DNA of 64,000 nt from Boletus sp. NGJ (lineage: Eukaryota > Basidiomycota > Agaricomycetes > Boletales > Boletaceae): positions 83,039 through 147,038 of the forward strand of contig JAGTXK010000197.1 of assembly GCA_019096195.1 (NCBI GenBank). The letters are read 5' to 3'. Below, piece by piece: positions 59,251 through 64,000 of this stretch (its first letter is position 1; every line of letters starts with the position of its first letter). The position numbers and the translations under genes were made by a program. The notes below the pieces were generated by a model that did no database searches, was not told the origin of the DNA, and saw only the letters and a list, made by a program, of their open reading frames with translations.

Positions 59251-59990
59251 ATGGGGCGCTGGACGCAGTACGACGAGGTGAGCCATATTTTCACAAGGCT
59301 GTCCTGCGTCAACCGACATACCATATCTAGGACGATTACAGACTTCCCGAGGGAGTGAAGCGCATTGGCTATGATGCCGACACTGGGTGCTACTACTTTC
59401 GTGATCGGGAAGGGGTTGTGTACAAGGGTCCTGAAGGATCCGAGTTCGGAGAGTTAACCCAAAGTACCGATCTGCCGCTCGTATAGTAGACCACAACCTA
59501 ATTTTTGTTTAATAGTTACCCAACTGCCTGTCACTGTCTCTGCGGAAGCAGGCGGTGACAATGACGTCGAGGCTGCACCTGCTCGTGGTGACGGTTACCA
59601 ACCTCTTGCAGTAGATGAGGTTCGTACGCTGCTATTTGGATTGCATATGTGGCTGACCTGGACTACTCGGCTCAGCACGGCTCTCGTCATGCTCTCCGAG
59701 GAGGTGCTTATCGAACGCTTTTCCCCTTCTTCCTTATCATCGCGGTCATCCTCTTGCTCATCTGGCGGCTCGCATTTTCACCCACTCTTGCCGCACCCGC
59801 CCCTTGCCCCAGCACAACGATACCGTATATCATTCAACCTGGTGATAACTGTTGGGAAATCGCTCGTCGCTATAACTCAACCTTGGATAAATTCCGCATC
59901 GTGAATCCCAAGGTTGTTTGCAGTGATCTACACCCGGGAGACCGAGTTTGCGTCCCAGATGAAGGGTCCTCCATAAGCAGAGTCTTTTGA
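59251..59990 (+). CDS. Membrane-anchored LysM (CBM50) protein
   Basis: Predicted single-pass type II membrane protein, 192 residues, with one extracellular LysM domain; LysM binds chitin or peptidoglycan GlcNAc. Exons are 59251-59277, 59331-59463, 59516-59619 and 59676-59990. It begins MGRWTQYDEDDYRLPEG, then a tandem-aromatic stretch (GYDADTGCYYFRDREG). The TM helix is FPFFLIIAVILLLIWRLAF. The LysM domain reads IIQPGDNCWEIARRYNSTLD, then NPKVVCSDLHPGDRVCVP, with three Cys. No N-terminal signal peptide, so it is probably retained in the membrane facing the wall. Confidence 0.83.
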
Positions 59991-60364
59991 TTTCATGCAG
60001 CTGAGTGACTTTCTTGTTTCTCCACGTATATCGCCATCACTTGTACCATATCGCTTTACAAACTGGAACATTTCATCGTTAGAGCATACGTTTGGTCACA
60101 ATGCAATGCCGTGTCTCACTCGGACTGCGTGTGACGTTGAAGAGGCTAGGACGGCACTGACTAGTATGGCTACACGCGTTCCACTTTGCACAGCCACCTC
60201 GTCACATTCTCATCGTGGGAATAATTGCACAGCCATCTCGGCATGTTGAATTATCCTGGTTCCGTCCAACCTGCAACTTTCCTCGACCCCCTTACGATCA
60301 CCTGCACGAATTCACGACCCTCAGAGATATTGATAACATATTCACTTTCCGCATATTCTAACAA

Positions 60365-61124
60365 ATGGCTTTCGAAGATTGGATTCGCAAGGGACACCCC
60401 AGTAAGCTTTGTTTCTCTGCGCAGTTACCCATCTAAAACTTCCCGCAGTTGTGTTCGGATTGCTTATTGTTTTCAGCATCATCGAGGTCCGTTCGTGCCC
60501 ACTCCAGGGCTACATTCTGATCCAACCGCTCTGTAGCTGTCAATATCTGCTTTCCTCGTTGCTCAATTTGACCGACACCATAACTACTTCACTACTGATG
60601 AACGCGATCGCACCGCTTTCCTCTTGTTCGCATCCATATGGACGATTGTGCTGTCTGCGCTGTACATCTTTTTCTTCTTCACCCTGCCAGATAGCGTGAT
60701 GAACAGTATTGGATCTCATATTGGCTTGTAAGCATTATTCGGTTTCTCTTCTCGTTCAGTTGGTTGACACGGGACGTAGTTTACTCCTCACATGGATCTT
60801 CTGGACCGCAGGCGCAGCCAGTATTACTGCCGCTCTTGGCGGTGGATTGAATTGCGTGTAAGTACACATTCATGACATGGTTGATCGTTTCAAACCAGAA
60901 AACCCATAGCAACCAAACCGTGTTTGTGTATTGCGGACAGCTGAATGCCCTAGAGGGTTTCGCCTGGCTGATTTGGTAAGAAACGTCTCGAACATAATCT
61001 CACCTTGTCTTGTTTACCTCATTCTCTCAGGATTATTGTTACGTTTACAATCATCGTTGTGGCTATTCGTGGTGTGCTTGCCGCACGACGTGGTGATGGC
61101 CTCAAGGGCCCGCTTACTGTATGA
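60365..61124 (+). CDS. MARVEL-like four-pass membrane protein
   Basis: Small integral membrane protein with about four TM helices. It starts MAFEDWIRKGHP. TM1 is IVFGLLIVFSIIE; a charged loop (AQFDRHHNYFTTDERDRT) leads to TM2 (FLLFASIWTIVLSALYIFFF); TM3 is LLLTWIFWTAGAASITAALG; TM4 is FAWLIWIIVTFTIIVVAIR; the tail is short and basic. Five introns of about 50-70 bp are needed and all keep frame. Topology fits MARVEL-domain proteins, which act in membrane organisation; this assignment rests on layout rather than a diagnostic motif. Confidence 0.72.
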
Positions 61125-61402
61125 ACAGTTTTCATCGTGTCTCGCCTCCACATTACCTGTCTTTTCAAATGGAGTACCCCTTTTATCTCTTGAACCCCAT
61201 TCACACCGCGACACCCCTACCCAATCTATCCTATTGTTGATCCCTCATCCTTTACTCACGCACTATATATCTTGTGGACACCTTTCATCATTACTACCGT
61301 ATCTGACTAGTGACTTGTAACGACCTGCCTTTGTGTAGTCACATAGATGCTGTTAGAGCATTTTGTTGGCTATAGTCGTAGTGACAGGTATAGTCGACAA
61401 CC

Positions 61403-61768
61403 GTGAGGGAACAATCAGGGCCAAATTTTTGGTCAACTGTGCTTGTCTCGATGACAGCCAATGCAAACGTTGTAAATGACGCCAGTTCCTGTATGGTGGG
61501 GAGACAGTATGGACTCGTGTTGAAAGTCCCCGCTGACTGTCAACACGAACTCATACCGGAGGCGGCCAATGCCGGTGTTGTTGATCTTGATCATAACCGC
61601 ATAGCAAACAACACACGTTCCTACATGGTCGGGAGACAGTATGTATTCGTGTTGAAAGTCATTCAAGACCGTCAACCCGAGTTCATACCACCTCCTGGCG
61701 ACGGGACGACGGAGGCGACCAATGCCAGTGCTGATCTAAGCCGAGATGCGAATACAAACGCACAATAA
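61403..61768 (+). CDS. Hypothetical ORF with internal repeats
   Basis: Open frame of 121 residues without recognised domain and without a clear ATG context. It contains two ~38-residue repeats around CMVGRQYGLVLKVPADCQHE and YMVGRQYVFVLKVIQDRQPE, about 135 bp apart; a third diverged copy lies downstream at about 61775-61850, outside the frame. The repeats may be the real feature and the ORF incidental. Confidence 0.3.
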   Translation: MREQSGPNFWSTVLVSMTANANVVNDASSCMVGRQYGLVLKVPADCQHELIPEAANAGVVDLDHNRIANNTRSYMVGRQYVFVLKVIQDRQPEFIPPPGDGTTEATNASADLSRDANTNAQ

Positions 61769-62667
61769 ACAACGCCCATTCCTGTATGATGGTGAAGACG
61801 GCATGGGCTAGTGTTAAACGTCAGATCCGATTGCCAACACGAGTTCACTCTGTATCCGCGTGCAATTCATGGTAGGGGAATGGATGAGAAGTAGGTGGTG
61901 TTGAAAAACCGAGATAGAGGGAGCGGCGACTGAGACGATATGCCTGGTACTAGAATTGAAATCTTGACGTTTGGTTAGGGGACGCAGAGTCGCATGACAA
62001 GAGTACGGTTGATTTCGGACGGAGCCGGAATCGACTGTTGATGGATCTGATCAACGGACCCCAAGTCTTACCTCTGTTCGACAGGTGTAGACTACGGTTG
62101 GTCAACGCACCTCGTCTTTTGTTTTTTGCCGGTGGCGGCTGATGTCTTTTGTTCTTTATCTTCGTTCGACGGATTCGCGGCAGTTGCTAGATCCGTGCTT
62201 GGCTCAGGAAGCTGTTGAAAGACTAGCCTTGGTTAGGGGATCAGGTAGATCCTGAAGCACAGCACATACCGGTATTCCCCTAATCTTAGCTGATTCCATC
62301 AAGTCACTGACCGATGGTTGATTCTGGACACTTGGCGAGATATTTCGCGGGGACTCGGATATCAACCAAGGAATCAAGGCCAAGCCCCGTTTAACGGTGA
62401 GAACAACGAACCCTTTGGCACCTGCCCGATCGAATCTCCATCACCCGGTTCACGGCACCTTCTCGACCATTCCGGGTCAACGGCAAACGCGCTGAACATG
62501 AAGACCGATTCTTCGGGGGAATGTTGTTTTTTGAGCTCTGGTAGGCTGCGGAGGTATAGACTGAGTAGCTTATCAACGGAATCCATCGGAAAGTGTTCGC
62601 ACACTATGAAGGCAGTACTAGATGAATCGACATGTTCCGATGGGTTGATCAACGCACTGGACAAATA
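61769..62667. other. No clear gene
   Basis: An open plus frame at 62318-62677 (119 codons) has no recognised domain and no splice partners that I could join. It abuts the start of duplicon D. No RNA gene or repeat other than the third 61.8-kb repeat unit. Confidence 0.4.
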
Positions 62668-64000
62668 CGGATTGTAAACTCGTCGTGAATAGCCTCGCAG
62701 CGTAGATACAACAAACATTAGACTGCGCTTGGAAACGACGGAAGGTTTCGCAGACGTTGATTGTTTACCTGGTCATCGCAACGAGACCAGATAGCTGGGA
62801 TCCAGGTAAGAATAAGCGCCAAAGATACAAGGCAGTGTGTGAACAGACCACATTAAGAACAAAGGAAACGTAAAATTTGCGTACCACGAGTAAACCGAAA
62901 TACCTTGTTTTTCCACTCTTCAAAGCCGACGACTGTGTACCATTGGTGAGGATGTCATCGACGAACACCGGTGCGTAGTAGCTCGAGGCGTGATTGAACA
63001 ATGCTGACAATTCAGTAAGACCAAACAATAGTACTTGACACCGGTCACTCTAGACGGGTATTTGCAGTCGCTTTCCAGACTGACGGAAAGCATCTTTTGG
63101 GCGGGAGCGATGATGGAATTCGACGATGGCGACTTTCAGACGGTCAAGAGGTCACAAATGAAACGGGAACAAGGGTGTACGCTGTTTGTGTGTCGAGAGA
63201 TGGCAAGTGGATAGTTTGTGGGACTAAGGAGGGGGCAAGCATGTGGGACGGAGAGATGCGTGAAAAGGTCATCGACGTGGAGAGCGGCAACTCTGTGTGG
63301 GCTGTGGATGTCTCCCCAGATTCGACCAGATTTGCCACTGGGAATAACGAAGCTGCGAGCATTTGGAGCATCAAAACCGGAGAGCGACTTGTTGGCCCAC
63401 TCGAGCACGGCGACAATATCACTGGAGTCAAGTTCTCCCCAAGTGGCGAACACATCGCCACTGCATGCTACCATCACTCTATCCGCATTTTTGACAGTCG
63501 CAATGGTGACGAGCTCATCACCATCAACACCATCATACCCATACTCATTGTAGCCACTCCGCTTGCGTGGTCGAGCGACGGTCAGCAAATCTTTGCCACA
63601 TCCAAGGACATGAATATCAGTTCTTTTGATGTGTCCACTGGGTCACAGCTCGCCGAATGGCAAATTCCTGATGACTACGATGTCCACTCTCTCGCTCTCG
63701 CCCCAAATGGCAAATTCATCGCCACCTTTGGAGACCGTTCAATCGTGTTCCTGGACACATTGACACACTCTCGGACGGGCCCTATCATCGATGACGATGC
63801 AATACGGTCAATTGCCATCTCTCAGGACAGTAGCTACCTCGCGACTGGACGATACGACGGAAAAATTGTCGTTCGTCACCTCAACGGTGTGCTCCCGGAC
63901 TTGTACGGTCCATTCCATGTAAGTATTTGACCCTTGCATGTCGGATGACCTGCCTGCATATTGACAAACTACTTAGGTAGCTACTCACGAGGAACCACAA
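62668..64000. repeat. WD40 duplicon copy D (inverted, runs off right edge)
   Basis: Same unit as A-C in reverse orientation. It begins at the conserved TCGTCGTGAATAGCCTCGC edge, shared with B and C, and runs through the WD40 exon and the start of the tail exon (CTACTCACG at 63981). Copies A-C are 37-48 kb away on the opposite strand, so the pair is a long inverted repeat. Confidence 0.88.
63001..64000 (+). pseudogene. WD40-repeat gene, copy D (early stop, partial at edge)
   Basis: The ATG at 63001 is followed by MLTIQ and then TAA (63016-63018), where copy A has a GAA codon. The rest is open: blades LLGGSDDGIRRW, VDVSPDSTRFATGNNEAASIW, VKFSPSGEHIATACYHHSI, LAWSSDGQQIFATSKDMNI and IAISQDSSYLATGRYDGKIV. 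The exon ends with an intact GTAAGT donor at 63919 and the tail exon starts at 63981. If translation began downstream, or an upstream exon were spliced past the stop, it could still make protein. The propeller itself looks well preserved. Confidence 0.65.

Noticed and set aside
1-64000. CRISPR arrays, operons and bacterial ribosome-binding sites
   Set aside because: Spliced eukaryotic genes throughout; no regularly spaced direct repeats of that type.

Overview
The window is nuclear DNA of a filamentous basidiomycete. Genes are dense, on both strands, and split by many 46-90 bp GT-AG introns. The products include a class IV-type chitin synthase, a GRAM/VASt sterol-transfer protein, a PDR-type ABC pump and a quelling-type RNA-dependent RNA polymerase (RdRP). 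The expanded lineage-specific WD40 family and gene style suggest an Agaricomycete, possibly of the Rhizoctonia/Ceratobasidium kind; this placement is inference. All exon boundaries were read by eye from splice signals, reading-frame continuity and family knowledge, with no alignment software.

Left part (1-13.5 kb): the 5' part of an ABCA-type transporter runs off the left edge. It is followed by thioredoxin gene 1 (+), a pyridoxamine-phosphate-oxidase-fold protein (-), a Lam/Ysp2-like sterol transporter (-), a second thioredoxin-like gene with a broken active site (+) and a large Ser/Pro/Gly-rich protein (+) with an apparent one-base frameshift.

Middle-left (14-27 kb): a segmental-duplication zone. 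Three copies (A, B, C) of a ~2.4 kb unit carry a minus-strand WD40 gene and a small following ORF. A decayed copy of the Ser-rich gene precedes copy C, so part of the array arose by duplicating the whole 10-16 kb neighbourhood. A fourth copy (D) lies in inverted orientation at the right edge (62.7-64 kb). Only copy A has an unbroken start; B, C and D are damaged in different ways.

Centre (27-47.9 kb): chitin synthase, a 4 kb stretch without a recognisable gene, thioredoxin gene 3, a WHI2-like BTB protein, two tandem classical thioredoxins, a full-length PDR/ABCG transporter and NOP10. The five thioredoxin genes share one four-exon structure but differ at the CxxC active site.

Right part (48-61 kb): a Sec14-like lipid-transfer protein, a C2H2 zinc-finger regulator, adenosine kinase, the RdRP, a U1A/U2B''-type snRNP protein with a GC-AG intron, a membrane-anchored LysM protein and a four-pass MARVEL-like membrane protein. 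The RdRP is the most unusual locus. Its catalytic DYDGD motif lies on a 12-nt microexon, a second 9-nt microexon is likely near the 5' end, and about 2.9 kb of the gene is almost free of CpG, changing abruptly to CpG-rich sequence inside one exon.
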